The notes under the pieces were generated by a model. The model was not told where the DNA came from and did no database searches. It saw nothing but the letters and a program-made list of their open reading frames with translations. From Fannyhessea vaginae DSM 15829 (GTDB lineage: Bacteria; Actinomycetota; Coriobacteriia; Coriobacteriales; Atopobiaceae), in the NCBI RefSeq assembly GCF_000159235.2, contig NZ_ACGK02000001.1, positions 744,001 to 808,000 on the forward strand: DNA of 64,000 nucleotides. Reading direction: 5' to 3'. Shown one piece after another: positions 43,781-53,706 of this stretch. The stretch's first letter is position 1. Each line of letters begins with the position of its first letter. The position numbers and the translations under genes are program-made.

Positions 43781-43977
43781 CCCTTGTAGCTTCGCTTTTT
43801 TGGTAAACTTACTTGAAACGTGCACTCATGACATAGATTTTTACCACTATGTGCTGATAATCATGCATGCTTTCAGCATGTTAGCTGCACGCCTTATTTT
43901 ATTTGTACGTTTACTCTTTGCGCTTTCTTTGTACGATATGACTACTGTCTTGTCGGTATCCAAAGAAAGCGATTTTT

Positions 43978-44811
43978 ATGGCTCAAATTTCTCGTAAGCG
44001 CCACCCTTTAGAAGACCCTTTGAGTGCGCAAGTACCGCTCTCTTGGGACGTATCTTTAGACAATCGGCACAAACGTTGCCTTGGTTTAGCTCATGCTGTG
44101 CAGAATCTCAAAGATAAGCTTATTGGAGCAAAGCCAGAGGTTATTGGATGTGTGGTAGGTGTTATTATTGTTATCGCATGCATTGGCTGGTGGATATGTT
44201 CAACGATTTTGATAACGCCTGTGCCCCTTGCATCAACGGACGAAATATCTTTAAGCCCAAACGCTTCTGAAGAAAACGATGATACTAATCAAGCAAAAGA
44301 AGATGCACAACCATCGCAAGAAGACACATCACAACGCATAGTCATCTATATTGACGGCTGCGTTGCACATCCCGATGTCTATGAACTTTCTACTTCCGCG
44401 CGCGTGAAAGATAGTATTGATCGTGCAGGTGGCTTAACCAGTGACGCAGATGTAGCTGCATTAAATTTAGCATCAGAGCTTCATGACGGTGAAAAAGTCC
44501 ATATACCACGTGTTGGGGAAGATGCAACGCTTACACAAGATTCAACTGGGGCTGCTTCTGGTGATTCTTATCGGCAAGACAGAGGCGCTTCTACAACGCG
44601 CAAAGGACACGCGCCTACGCGTCCTATTTCACTTAATAAAGCGTCAAAAAATGAGCTTTTAGAACTTCCAGGAGTAGGTCCTGCTATGGCAGATAGGATT
44701 ATTGCCGATCGTCGTGAACATGGCCCATTTAAGCATGTTGAAGATTTGAAACGCGTTAAAGGTATTGGCTCAAAGAAATTTGAAAAGGTCCGAAAGTATC
44801 TCCATGTATAG
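43978..44811 (+). CDS. comEA: Competence protein ComEA (SLBB and helix-hairpin-helix, membrane-anchored)
   Basis: ComEA binds double-stranded DNA at the outer face of the membrane during transformation. A membrane helix (VIGCVVGVIIVIACIGWWIC) near residues 55-75 is followed by an acidic Glu/Asp/Gln-rich linker. Next come an SLBB-type domain (VIYIDGCVAHPDVYELS to LHDGEKVHIPRVGE) and a C-terminal helix-hairpin-helix pair (LLELPGVGPAMADRII and VKGIGSKKFEKVRK). At 277 aa it is slightly long. ATG 43978 is preceded by AAAGAAAG. Overlap with comEC indicates coupling. Confidence 0.92.
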   Translation: MAQISRKRHPLEDPLSAQVPLSWDVSLDNRHKRCLGLAHAVQNLKDKLIGAKPEVIGCVVGVIIVIACIGWWICSTILITPVPLASTDEISLSPNASEENDDTNQAKEDAQPSQEDTSQRIVIYIDGCVAHPDVYELSTSARVKDSIDRAGGLTSDADVAALNLASELHDGEKVHIPRVGEDATLTQDSTGAASGDSYRQDRGASTTRKGHAPTRPISLNKASKNELLELPGVGPAMADRIIADRREHGPFKHVEDLKRVKGIGSKKFEKVRKYLHV

Positions 44812-46498
44812 CAAAAGCCAAGACAAATATGATGAATTTAGTCTTCCTCGTTTTACAAAACCATATCTTCCTCCTATATTAGCTGTGTATATGACGGCCC
44901 ATCTTGTTTTGTTTTTGGTACTTCGTTCTGCGCGTTTATATGAAATGGCTCGCGCTCAAAAGCTTATTGTATATCTATCATCTGCATTAGATTTGCTGTG
45001 TAGTTACGCAATAATACCTGCATGTATAGGTATTGCGTGCGTTGGATGTACTGTTTTGCTCTATCGATGTGCATACGTTGCAGCGCCTTGGTATATCTTT
45101 TTGAAACGTTCGAAAAAAATAGGGTGGATGGTCATTATAACAGCTGGTATAAGTTGCGTTCTTGGTATCTTTTTGGTATACCAGACCTGTGTTCGTCAAC
45201 ATGTATTGCAGCATATAAGCGCCCGTAATGAGCTTAAGTGTATGTGCATAGCAGACAGTAGGTCAGTGTTTCATAGCTATGTGACACCTGCTAAAATTTT
45301 TGTAAATGATAACTATGTTGGTACTGCAGAGCTTATAAGCAAAGAAGTCCTTGAACTCTATAGCACGTATACGGTTCAAGGACAGTTTAAGGCTTATACA
45401 TCTGATTCCACTAAACTTTCCTCATGTGCTCAAGGACTTTTAGGGTCTGTGACTATTGAACGCGTACACCATGTTCAAAAGCCGGTGGGGCTTTATGGGT
45501 TAGCAAGTTTTATTCGTTTGCAGTGTATGAATATTCTTAAACGCTCAACACCAGAACATAGTGCACTCATGCTTGCAAGTATTTGCGGATACAAAGAACC
45601 CATGCATCAGCTCGGTATGACTGATTTATTTAGGGTGTGCGGAATTTCTCACGTTGTCTGTGTATCTGGTACACATTTGGCTCTTTTTTCGCTTTTAATT
45701 GCTAAGATTTTAAGTCACATGCCGCTTTCCCTTTTTACGCAACGTATACTTACCCTGTGTTTAAGCATGGTCTTTGTTATGAGTTGCGGTATGCCGCTTT
45801 CAGCGCTCAGAGCTTGGGGTTTGGTTGCCTGTAGCGTGTTTGCAGACTTTTTTCGAGCACAAAGGCATGTCATATCAAGTGTTTCGTGTACAGCTTTGAT
45901 CATGATTGTTGTAAACCCTTGGTGTGCCTGCGATGTAAGTTTTATTTTATCGGTAAGCTGCGTTATTGGGCTTGCACTCTTTGGCAACTATGGAAACTTT
46001 CTCGTTGAATGGATGTATGTAAAACTGCTACGAACCTTGTCGTATTTGCGTTCTCAATCAGAAGGACATCTTAAGCGCGTGCTAGAACTTTTGATACATG
46101 GAATACAAACAAAAGCTCTTACTTCAGCTCTTCAAGTTGCGTCAATGTCGCTTTGTGCGCAGGTGAGTACGCTGCCGTTTTCGATAGGCTTTTTTCAGGG
46201 CGTTTCTTTTATAGCGGTTTTAAGTAATGTGATACTTGTGCCCTGTATGGTGTATACAGCTCTTTTAGCAGTACTAACCATCGTATGCGCGCCTTGTGTT
46301 CTCGTGGCCAATCTGCTTTTATGCGTAGGATCTTATGCTACATCGGCAATTTTGCTGGTGCTTAAGCTATTTTCAAAATTTCCAAGTGCGTACGTTTCCA
46401 CCGATGGACATTCTGCAGGCGCAGCACTCAGCGCAGCTGTATTCCTTGTGGTTATTGCTTACAAGTGGCCTCGTCCTGGAACACATGACGTATACTAG
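44807..46498 (+). CDS. comEC: ComEC/Rec2-type DNA uptake channel, short form
   Basis: ComEC forms the channel that brings one DNA strand across the membrane. From ATG 44807 the protein has 563 aa; TTG 44765 is an unlikely alternative. N-terminal membrane helices enclose an OB-like segment (about residues 150-215). The Competence domain follows, with CGISHVVCVSGTHLALFSLL. Many further helices end at VVIAYKWPRPGTHDVY. The C-terminal metallo-beta-lactamase domain of Bacillus ComEC (776 aa) is absent, and no such gene follows. Start overlaps the comEA stop. Confidence 0.9.
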   Translation, partial: YSKSQDKYDEFSLPRFTKPYLPPILAVYMTAHLVLFLVLRSARLYEMARAQKLIVYLSSALDLLCSYAIIPACIGIACVGCTVLLYRCAYVAAPWYIFLKRSKKIGWMVIITAGISCVLGIFLVYQTCVRQHVLQHISARNELKCMCIADSRSVFHSYVTPAKIFVNDNYVGTAELISKEVLELYSTYTVQGQFKAYTSDSTKLSSCAQGLLGSVTIERVHHVQKPVGLYGLASFIRLQCMNILKRSTPEHSALMLASICGYKEPMHQLGMTDLFRVCGISHVVCVSGTHLALFSLLIAKILSHMPLSLFTQRILTLCLSMVFVMSCGMPLSALRAWGLVACSVFADFFRAQRHVISSVSCTALIMIVVNPWCACDVSFILSVSCVIGLALFGNYGNFLVEWMYVKLLRTLSYLRSQSEGHLKRVLELLIHGIQTKALTSALQVASMSLCAQVSTLPFSIGFFQGVSFIAVLSNVILVPCMVYTALLAVLTIVCAPCVLVANLLLCVGSYATSAILLVLKLFSKFPSAYVSTDGHSAGAALSAAVFLVVIAYKWPRPGTHDVY

Positions 46499-46583
46499 TC
46501 TCACCAATTCAAGCTCACTGCTTTGTTTGAAAACGTTTGTGTGCATGTGGGTTTTTGCCGCACCAGTAACGTAAAGGAGTTTT

Positions 46584-47594
46584 ATGGCACAGGAAAACGC
46601 CCCAAAGTTGCCTGTATATGTTGCTCTAGGTACCGATACGGCAAAAATGGCAGAGATCGTTCGTCGTCTTAAGCTCTACGTTCAGCCTCAAATGAGTTTT
46701 TTTAATTGTAACGAATGGCATGCGGCTGATATTAAAGACAGTCAAACTTTGTTGAGCGTCTTTCTTCAAATGCCTGTTTGCGATACAAGGCGCTTGGCAA
46801 TTATTTACGAGGCAGAAGCGTTACCTAAAGACGTTATTGCAGACATTATAGATTATCTTAAACATCCTAATCCGAGCTGTATTGTTTGCTTATGCATGCA
46901 ACGTCTTGCAAAAAATTCTAAGCTATATAAAGCTATTTCTGCAGTGGATCCAAAGGCAATTATAAATTGCGAGCCACAAACGGCTTCTCAGGCGCATCGT
47001 ACTTTGTCTGTACTTGAAAAAAAGTTAAACGTAAGCGTTGACTTTGATGCTGCAGATGAACTTATAAATAGGGTAGGCACTTCGCTTTCTGTTCTCGAAA
47101 AACAACTTGAAATACTCAAACACAGTGTTAGTGTATCTTCAACTGATCACGCCCATGCAGTTCAACCTCTAAGAATTACTAAAGACCTGGTGTGCTCGCA
47201 TGTAATAAGAACAAATGCCCAGCAACCCTGGGAACTTATCGATGCGCTTGCTGCTCGTGAATGTGCTCGCGCACTTACCTTGTTAGAAGCACAAGCGCAA
47301 ACGTCGCCTTTATATTTGTTGGCGCTTATCTCTAAGCGCTTACGTGAGCTTATTTGTGCAAAGAACCTTGCCGCGCGAGGTCAACTTGCGCTCATGTCTG
47401 AAAAGGTGAATGTAAAAAGTTGGCAGGTAAACAAATTACGTGCGGCTGCGGATAACTTTGAAGCTGCAGAGCTTGACGAACTTTTGTGCGAGTCTGCTGA
47501 TTTAAATATGCGCTTTAAGCTATCTCGTGCAACATTTACTGATCTGGTGTTATTTGCGCAGAAGATTTGTTCGCCTCGTCAAGGTGAGATGTAA
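46584..47594 (+). CDS. holA: DNA polymerase III subunit delta
   Basis: HolA is the clamp-loader subunit that opens the sliding clamp. The 336 aa sequence is divergent, but the family layout is visible: PVYVALGTDTAKMAEIVRRL at the N-terminus, LAIIYEAEALPKDVIADII, then LKHPNPSCIVCLCMQRLAK and VLEKQLEILKHSV. It begins at ATG 46584 after AAAGGAG (46573-46579). Its position after comEC and before rpsT is a widespread conserved order, which supports the call. Confidence 0.85.
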   Translation: MAQENAPKLPVYVALGTDTAKMAEIVRRLKLYVQPQMSFFNCNEWHAADIKDSQTLLSVFLQMPVCDTRRLAIIYEAEALPKDVIADIIDYLKHPNPSCIVCLCMQRLAKNSKLYKAISAVDPKAIINCEPQTASQAHRTLSVLEKKLNVSVDFDAADELINRVGTSLSVLEKQLEILKHSVSVSSTDHAHAVQPLRITKDLVCSHVIRTNAQQPWELIDALAARECARALTLLEAQAQTSPLYLLALISKRLRELICAKNLAARGQLALMSEKVNVKSWQVNKLRAAADNFEAAELDELLCESADLNMRFKLSRATFTDLVLFAQKICSPRQGEM

Positions 47595-47653
47595 GTTAGT
47601 TAAACATTGCATGTGTCTTCATAAGATATTCATAGGTGAAACACATATACTAT

Positions 47654-47682
47654 AAAAGCCCGAGACAAACGCCCGAGCTTTT
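47654..47682. terminator. Bidirectional terminator between holA and rpsT
   Basis: AAAGCCCGAG (47655-47664) pairs with CCCGAGCTTT (47672-47681) with two wobble pairs. A-rich and T-rich flanks on both sides let it serve both converging genes. Confidence 0.8.
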
Positions 47683-47725
47683 ACATACAAATCTTCAAAA
47701 AATGTTACAAATGCATACGTATTAT

Positions 47726-47992
47726 CTATGCCTGTAAGCTATTAACAAGCTTTTGTGCTCCACTCTTACGTTGAGCAGCTTGGTTCTTGTGGATAATGCC
47801 TTTAGATGCTGCTTTATCCAACAGACGACCAGCACGTTTTACAGCAGCTTGAGCCTTCTCGAGATCTGCAGCTTCAACAGCTAAACGAACCTCTTTAACA
47901 GCGGTTTTGAGCTCTGAACGTACAGCCTTGTTGCGAATACGAGCTTTCTCGGCGGTAAGAATACGCTTCTTCTGCGACTTAATATTAGCCAC
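47726..47992 (-). CDS. rpsT: 30S ribosomal protein bS20
   Basis: S20 binds 16S rRNA early in assembly. On the minus strand I take GTG at 47992-47990 (88 aa, starting (V/M)[18 protein letters not shown]), behind GAAAGGATC; the frame extends seven codons further. The Lys/Ala-rich helical sequence ending [17 protein letters not shown] is characteristic. It is the only protein gene on this strand and converges with holA, diverging from lepA. Confidence 0.95.
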   Translation of the reverse strand: MANIKSQKKRILTAEKARIRNKAVRSELKTAVKEVRLAVEAADLEKAQAAVKRAGRLLDKAASKGIIHKNQAAQRKSGAQKLVNSLQA

Positions 47993-48124
47993 GGTAGATC
48001 CTTTCGGTAACAATTCTTGAGGCCTCTAGTTTTGCATGAAGAAAGTGGGGTTTTCCTTCATTTGACACGGCGAGGTCAAAAAGTAAGTATATCACTTTGT
48101 AAAAAATACGCTATCATCTTAGAT

Positions 48125-49948
48125 ATGAATACTATGAAAAACAATGACACATCACATATTCGCAACTTTTCTATTGTTGCGCACATCGACCATGGTAAGT
48201 CTACGATCTCTGATCGTATTCTCGAGCTTACGCATACCGTGGCTGCGCGCGATATGGAAAGTCAGATTTTAGATTCTATGGATATCGAGCGTGAACGCGG
48301 TATTACTATTAAATCTAATGCAGTGCGCGTAGCGTATAAAGCCGACGACGGTCAAACCTATCAGTTTAATTTAATTGATACACCAGGTCACGTTGACTTT
48401 ACCTATGAAGTTTCTCGTTCGTTGGCTGCATGTGAAGGCGCTATTTTGGTAGTTGACGCAACGCAAGGTGTAGAAGCGCAAACTGTTTCTAATGCCAACT
48501 TAGCTATGAATGCAAACCTAGACATTGTGCCTGCAATCAATAAAATAGACCTTCCATCTGCACATCCTTTAGAGGTTAAACAAGAAATCGAAGATGAGCT
48601 TGCTCTTCCTGCCGATGACGCGGTGCTTGTTTCGGGTAAAACTGGTGAGGGAATTCACGATTTACTTGAACAGGTGGTCTATCTTATATCACCACCGCAA
48701 GGCGATGTTAACGCACCGCTTAAAGCGCTTATTCTTGACTCGTATTTTGACGAATATCGTGGCGTCATTGCTACTGTTCGTGTCTTTGATGGTCAAATTT
48801 CAAAAGGTATGAATCTTAAAATGATGGCGCTCGGAGATACGTTTCTCTGTGATGATGTTGGTATAAAATGTCCGTCTGAAATGCGTGTATCGCAGCTCTC
48901 TGTTGGAGAAGTTGGCTTTGTTGTTACGGGTCTTAAAGATCCCGAGCTGGTTAAAACAGGCGATACCATTACGTGTGTCGACCGTCCGTGTGCTCGCGCT
49001 TGTGAAGGCTATCACGATGTAAAACCCATGGTTTTTACGGGTCTTTTTCCTACCGACACTAAATATTACGAAAATCTTCGTGATGCGCTCGAGAAGCTCA
49101 AAGTAAATGATCCTTCTCTTACCTGGAGTGCGGAGACTTCCGTTGCGCTTGGTTTTGGCTTTAGAGTTGGATTTTTAGGTCTTTTGCATATGGAGGTTGT
49201 TAAAGAACGTCTTGAGCGCGAATTTAACTTAGATCTTATTGCAACGGCGCCATCGGTCAATTATCACGTATTCACTACCGACAAGCGCATGCTAAGCATT
49301 ACCTCTCCTCAGGATTTGCCCGATGTTACCAAAATCGACCATATAGAAGAGCCTTACCTTAAAGCTAAAGTGATTGTTCCGCCTGCGTACACGGGAGCTG
49401 TTATGCAGCTTGCAATAGAACATCGCGGCATTACACAAGACATGGTTTATCTGAGTGAAAAATCGGTTGAGCTCCACTTTGATATTCCACTTGCCGAGCT
49501 CATTTTGGATTTCTTTGATCAGCTTAAGAGCCGTACCAAAGGATATGCATCCCTTGATTACGAGATGGACTCGTATAAAACTTCCGATTTGGTAAAACTT
49601 GACATGCTTTTAGCAGGTGATGCTGTTGATGCTTTGTCGTTTATTATCCATAAAGATAAAGCCTATGCAATGGCGCGAAATTTATGCGATAAATTAAAAG
49701 AGATTATTCCTCAGCAGCTTTTTGAAGTTCCAATCCAAGGCGCGCTTGGTAATAAGATTATTGCTCGCTCAACCGTACGTGCGCGGCGTAAAGACGTGCT
49801 TGCAAAGTGTTATGGTGGAGATATTTCGCGTAAAAGAAAGCTGCTTGAGAAGCAAAAAGAGGGTAAAAAACGCATGAAGTCCATAGGATCGGTGGAAGTG
49901 CCTCAAGAAGCCTTCCTTGCCGTGCTCAACGTGGGCGATGACCAATAA
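48125..49948 (+). CDS. lepA: Elongation factor 4 (LepA)
   Basis: LepA is a ribosome-dependent GTPase linked to back-translocation and ribosome assembly. The 607 aa start at ATG 48125 fits the family length; ATG 48134 is also possible, and the open frame back to 48017 is not needed. G-motifs are AHIDHGKST (G1), [10 protein letters not shown] (G2), DTPGHVDF (G3) and NKIDLPSA (G4). The C-terminal LepA-specific domain contains [20 protein letters not shown]. It diverges from rpsT, so both promoters lie in 47993-48124. Confidence 0.96.
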   Translation: MNTMKNNDTSHIRNFSIVAHIDHGKSTISDRILELTHTVAARDMESQILDSMDIERERGITIKSNAVRVAYKADDGQTYQFNLIDTPGHVDFTYEVSRSLAACEGAILVVDATQGVEAQTVSNANLAMNANLDIVPAINKIDLPSAHPLEVKQEIEDELALPADDAVLVSGKTGEGIHDLLEQVVYLISPPQGDVNAPLKALILDSYFDEYRGVIATVRVFDGQISKGMNLKMMALGDTFLCDDVGIKCPSEMRVSQLSVGEVGFVVTGLKDPELVKTGDTITCVDRPCARACEGYHDVKPMVFTGLFPTDTKYYENLRDALEKLKVNDPSLTWSAETSVALGFGFRVGFLGLLHMEVVKERLEREFNLDLIATAPSVNYHVFTTDKRMLSITSPQDLPDVTKIDHIEEPYLKAKVIVPPAYTGAVMQLAIEHRGITQDMVYLSEKSVELHFDIPLAELILDFFDQLKSRTKGYASLDYEMDSYKTSDLVKLDMLLAGDAVDALSFIIHKDKAYAMARNLCDKLKEIIPQQLFEVPIQGALGNKIIARSTVRARRKDVLAKCYGGDISRKRKLLEKQKEGKKRMKSIGSVEVPQEAFLAVLNVGDDQ

Positions 49949-50023
49949 CGCATTTTTCAAACTTGCATAGAGTTTGTGCTTTCCTGTTTTATTATCTATG
50001 ATCCAAATTGATAAGGATATCCC

Positions 50024-51196
50024 ATGTCAAGTGATGTTGATTCTCTTATTTCTCAATATGCGCCCGCTGCCGATTTGCATGATATTGTTAATCCTCAAGT
50101 GCCTTTTTTAGATTCATGTAAGGACATGCCTTTTCTGGCAGCACCTATGGCAGGCGTTACCAACAGTGCTTATCGTATTATGAATAGGCTTGGTGGAGCT
50201 CAATATGCCTACAGCGAAATGGTATCCGTAGCTGGATTATGCATGAAGAACCAAGCTACGCGTGAGCTATGCTTGCCACACACCGCAGAGCCTAATCTTA
50301 TCGTTCAGCTTTTTGGCTCTGATCCTGTGCAATTTCAGCGCGCGTGCGCCTTGGTGGGTGAACTTTTGGGGGATAAATTAAGCTGTATTGACATAAATAT
50401 GGCGTGCCCAGTTCCCAAGGTTACTAAACGAGGAGAGGGAAGCGCGCTTATGTGTGATCCTCATCGTGCCTGCGCTCTTGTTCGGGCGTGCCTGCGCGAA
50501 GTTAGAGTGCCAGTTACCTGTAAAATTCGGCGTGGCTATTACATGGACCACGAAAGCGCTGCTGAGTTTGGCCGCGCTTTGCAAGATGCGGGCGCATCAG
50601 CTCTTGCAGTGCATGGCCGATTTGCTAAGCAACTCTATAAAGGCGAGGCCAACTGGGAAAGTATCAAGCGCGTTGTAGAAGCTGTTGATATTCCAGTTAT
50701 TGCCTCTGGTGATGTTATGAGCGCTGAAGATGCATGTAGAATTTTGTATAAAACTCAAGCACACGCAGTGCTTATTGCACGAGGTACCTATGGAAATCCG
50801 TGGATCTTTGATGACGCACTTAAAATTTTTAACAAAAAGAAATTACTGCTTAAAGGCAATCCATCCGATTTGTCTGCTCTCTTAGATGCTGGTTTATACA
50901 ACTCGAGCGCGCGTGAACATAATCGTCATGCTCATATAACGGATACGCATAGTATTTCAGCTCGACTTAACGCACTTGAGTTGCATCTTCGGCTTTTGGC
51001 AGCCACTCACGCGCATATGGCACGAGCACGTAGCCTGTGTAGCTGGTATTTATATGGTCTTTCACATGCTGCTTTGTGGCGTCAAAAATTTATGACAGCT
51101 ACCACACTTGATGAGTTTTTACATTTGTTACAAGCATTTAAAGAGCAGGTACAAACAGATAAGCAGGTGTCACAAGAAATGTCAAGTGGGCGCTGA
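50024..51196 (+). CDS. dus: tRNA-dihydrouridine synthase
   Basis: This FMN enzyme reduces uridines in the tRNA D-loop. Motifs are FLAAPMAGVTNSAYRIM, DINMACPVPKVTKRGEGSAL (catalytic Cys in MACP), CKIRRGYYMD, HGRFAKQLYKGEANW, and IPVIASGDVMSAEDAC. It is 390 aa, with an extended C-terminal region beyond the TIM barrel. ATG 50024 follows AAGGAT. The stop lies four bases before the hemW start. Confidence 0.93.
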   Translation: MSSDVDSLISQYAPAADLHDIVNPQVPFLDSCKDMPFLAAPMAGVTNSAYRIMNRLGGAQYAYSEMVSVAGLCMKNQATRELCLPHTAEPNLIVQLFGSDPVQFQRACALVGELLGDKLSCIDINMACPVPKVTKRGEGSALMCDPHRACALVRACLREVRVPVTCKIRRGYYMDHESAAEFGRALQDAGASALAVHGRFAKQLYKGEANWESIKRVVEAVDIPVIASGDVMSAEDACRILYKTQAHAVLIARGTYGNPWIFDDALKIFNKKKLLLKGNPSDLSALLDAGLYNSSAREHNRHAHITDTHSISARLNALELHLRLLAATHAHMARARSLCSWYLYGLSHAALWRQKFMTATTLDEFLHLLQAFKEQVQTDKQVSQEMSSGR

Positions 51197-51200
51197 TTTT

Positions 51201-52460
51201 ATGGTGGCATACAAGCAACGTTTGGCTGATAAGGATATTCACGAGCTGTATCTTCACATTCCATTTTGTACGCAAAAATGCGGATACTGCGATTTTGCAA
51301 GCTGGCCTTTTAAAAGTACTACCTCAGTTCCTTCCGAGTACGCAGCTGCTCTTAAAGGCCAGCTCAATGAACTTAAAGCTGCCAATGTATGTGAAGATAC
51401 TGAAACACTCTACATTGGAGGAGGCACCCCTTCGGCGTTACCTCATGAGTTACCTGACATTATTGAATGTGCTTGTGAAACGTGTCCAACGCTCCGTGAG
51501 AAATCATGTGAAGTGAATCCTGAATCTGCTTGTGATGATCTTTTATCTCATATGCTCCGCCAAGGTATCAACCGTGTTTCATGTGGCGTTCAATCTACCA
51601 ATGCCGATGAGCTTAAAGCACTAGGCAGAACGCACACGCCCGCGCGCGCACTTGAGCGGCTTTGCACGCTCAAAGCTATGGGTTTTAGCGTGTCGTGTGA
51701 TCTTATGTGTGCCATTCCCTTGCAAACTGATGATTCATGGCTCAAAAGTTTGCATGATGTTATCAATTGTAAAGTAGATCACGTAAGCATTTATCCGTTA
51801 ACGATCGAACAATCAACAGCATTTTGGGCTCGCTATGCTCATTCGCACCCAAAATTTAATAGTGAGGCAGTTCAGGCGGCTCGTATGGATATTGCACATG
51901 ATGTGCTCGAATCGTATGGCTATAAGCGTTACGAAACCTCAAGCTATGCGCAACCAAACGAGCAATGTGACCATAATTGTGGGTATTGGAGTGCGCGAAC
52001 CTATATTGGACTTGGACCTTCTGCTGCGTCTATGCTCACAACCCACGCTTACAGGCGCTTAAAACAGGTATGGAAAACCTTGCCAGATCTTCCTTCTGAT
52101 ATAGCGCGAGTTCGTATTACTTGCACCGATTCTCGTGCATCTTTTATTCGCAACCCTAGGCTTTCGCAGCGCAAAGCTTCGCTTGAATTTTTAACCTTAC
52201 CGCAAGTTCTTGCCGAGGATTTGATGCTTGAAGCGCGCTTGGCTCGAGGTATTGAACCCGATGTTATTAGCTATGCAGAAGAAGTGTTAGGAGCTCAAGC
52301 ACTTCACGCAACATTTGATCGGCTGATAGATTTAGGACTTATGGCCTACAATCATGGATACCTTCAGGCAACACATAAGGGGTGGCTTTTGGGAAATTAT
52401 ATTTTTGAAGCGCTGCTCGATTTAGCTCCTATGGAACTTAAGTCTGTTTTGGAGCCTTAA
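51201..52460 (+). CDS. hemW: HemW-type radical SAM heme chaperone (coproporphyrinogen oxidase-like)
   Basis: HemW-like proteins are radical SAM family members that bind heme; they are often annotated as HemN. The cluster motif HIPFCTQKCGYCDFASW is C-x3-C-x2-C followed by Phe, without the fourth Cys of true HemN, which favours HemW. Further motifs are YIGGGTPSALPH, SCGVQSTNADELKALGR and RYETSSYAQPNEQCDHN. I start at ATG 51201 (419 aa), because the open frame back to 51108 overlaps dus. It is the last gene before a promoter-like TACAAT at 52505. Confidence 0.9.
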   Translation: MVAYKQRLADKDIHELYLHIPFCTQKCGYCDFASWPFKSTTSVPSEYAAALKGQLNELKAANVCEDTETLYIGGGTPSALPHELPDIIECACETCPTLREKSCEVNPESACDDLLSHMLRQGINRVSCGVQSTNADELKALGRTHTPARALERLCTLKAMGFSVSCDLMCAIPLQTDDSWLKSLHDVINCKVDHVSIYPLTIEQSTAFWARYAHSHPKFNSEAVQAARMDIAHDVLESYGYKRYETSSYAQPNEQCDHNCGYWSARTYIGLGPSAASMLTTHAYRRLKQVWKTLPDLPSDIARVRITCTDSRASFIRNPRLSQRKASLEFLTLPQVLAEDLMLEARLARGIEPDVISYAEEVLGAQALHATFDRLIDLGLMAYNHGYLQATHKGWLLGNYIFEALLDLAPMELKSVLEP

Positions 52461-52504
52461 GCATTAAACCATGAAACCATCATCAATTAAGCGTCATATA
52501 AGGG

Positions 52505-52510
52505 TACAAT
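52505..52510 (+). promoter_or_regulatory. TACAAT -10 candidate before the DnaJ-like gene
   Basis: TACAAT lies 42 bases before the DnaJ-like start and matches the recurrent -10 hexamer. No strong -35 is visible. Confidence 0.35.
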
Positions 52511-52546
52511 TTATAAGAATTGATAAGATATGCGATGGGAATGTGT

Positions 52547-53674
52547 ATGGCATCGGCTCAAAAAACAAATTATTATGACATACTAGGCGTAAGCCAAAGC
52601 GCTACGTCCTCAGAGATTCGCAAAGCGTTTCAACAGAAAGCCCGTAAGCTTCATCCCGATATCAATAAGGCTCCTGATGCCGAAGAACGTTTTAAAGAAG
52701 TTTCAGAGGCATATGCAGTTCTTTCCGATGAACAAAAACGCAGACGCTATGATGCTTCCTTAAACGGAAATCCTTTTATGTCGCAATCTCCTTATGGCTC
52801 GCAAGATCCTTTTGCTCAAGGTGGGTTTAGCACGCCTGATGGTTTTGATTTGGATGATTTTTTGCGCGCGGCTGGTTTTGGACCAAATATTGGCTTTGAT
52901 TTCTTTACTCAAAACCCTTCGTCTACCAGCTCGAGCGAATCGTTGCACGAGTTTGCATATCAAGATATTGAAGGAAAAGACATTACCGTTTTGCTGCATT
53001 TAGATGATAAACAGGCAAAGCAGGGGTGTACCAAAAAAATATCTTATACACATTTTGTTGCATGTGATGCTTGTCATGGACTTGGCGCTCAAGAAGAGTT
53101 GCAGACGCTTAACTGTCCTATTTGTGACGGTAAAGGAACGCTTGAACTCGATTTTGTTATGCTTTTAGGAATGTCGTCTCATACCATGGTGTGTTCGCAT
53201 TGTAAAGGATCGGGTAAACTGATTGTTAATCCGTGCGCAAATTGCGCAGGCAGTGGACGAAGCCTCAAAAAAGATACGGTAGAAGTCTTAGTTCCAACTC
53301 ATACGCACGATGGACATCGCATTGTTCTTAAGCATAAAGGACACGCAGGTACTTACAACAAACCTGCTCATGATTTGATTATTGAATGTGTTGTTGCGTC
53401 CGAGCGCCTTATTGCTGCAGAGCGGCTAGGTGCGCGTTGTTTAGGTTTTGTTATCCCAATTCTTGCGATTGGCTTGTATACTAATACGCTCTATTACAAT
53501 TTTGTATTTCCTGCAATTCTTGTAATTATTGGAACAACTACTCTTTGTAAGCGTGGCATTGTCCATCCTTTAGGCTGGTGGAGAAACGCAGGTAAAGCGG
53601 GATACACGCCTTTGTTGATCTCGTTTTGTTTAACTGTTGTTCCTGTTGTGATACGTAAACTTTTGGGTTTGTAA
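52547..53674 (+). CDS. DnaJ-like co-chaperone with C-terminal membrane helices
   Basis: This 375 aa protein has a complete J domain (YYDILGVSQSATSSEIRKAF, with the HPD motif in LHPDINKAPD) and a Gly/Phe-rich linker. A DnaJ-type zinc centre has four CxxCxG-like motifs (CDACHGLG, CPICDGKG, CSHCKGSG, CANCAGSG), and a partial C-terminal substrate domain follows (VLVPTHTHDGHRIVLKHKG). Instead of the second half of that domain there are two or three hydrophobic helices (LGFVIPILAIGLYTNTLYY, FVFPAILVIIGTTTL, LLISFCLTVVPVVI). It would therefore recruit DnaK to the membrane. It precedes a normal dnaJ by 32 bases. ATG 52547 is preferred over upstream starts. Confidence 0.82.
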   Translation: MASAQKTNYYDILGVSQSATSSEIRKAFQQKARKLHPDINKAPDAEERFKEVSEAYAVLSDEQKRRRYDASLNGNPFMSQSPYGSQDPFAQGGFSTPDGFDLDDFLRAAGFGPNIGFDFFTQNPSSTSSSESLHEFAYQDIEGKDITVLLHLDDKQAKQGCTKKISYTHFVACDACHGLGAQEELQTLNCPICDGKGTLELDFVMLLGMSSHTMVCSHCKGSGKLIVNPCANCAGSGRSLKKDTVEVLVPTHTHDGHRIVLKHKGHAGTYNKPAHDLIIECVVASERLIAAERLGARCLGFVIPILAIGLYTNTLYYNFVFPAILVIIGTTTLCKRGIVHPLGWWRNAGKAGYTPLLISFCLTVVPVVIRKLLGL

Positions 53675-53706
53675 ATTGTTATTAAAGGTGGGGATTTATA
53701 CACACT

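Noticed and set aside
43800..43997. 65-codon hydrophobic frame before comEA
   Set aside because: It has no ribosome site and overlaps the comEA start; composition looks like AT-rich non-coding DNA.
48017..48124. N-terminal extension of LepA from 48017
   Set aside because: The extra 36 residues match no LepA feature, and the 48125 start gives the normal length.
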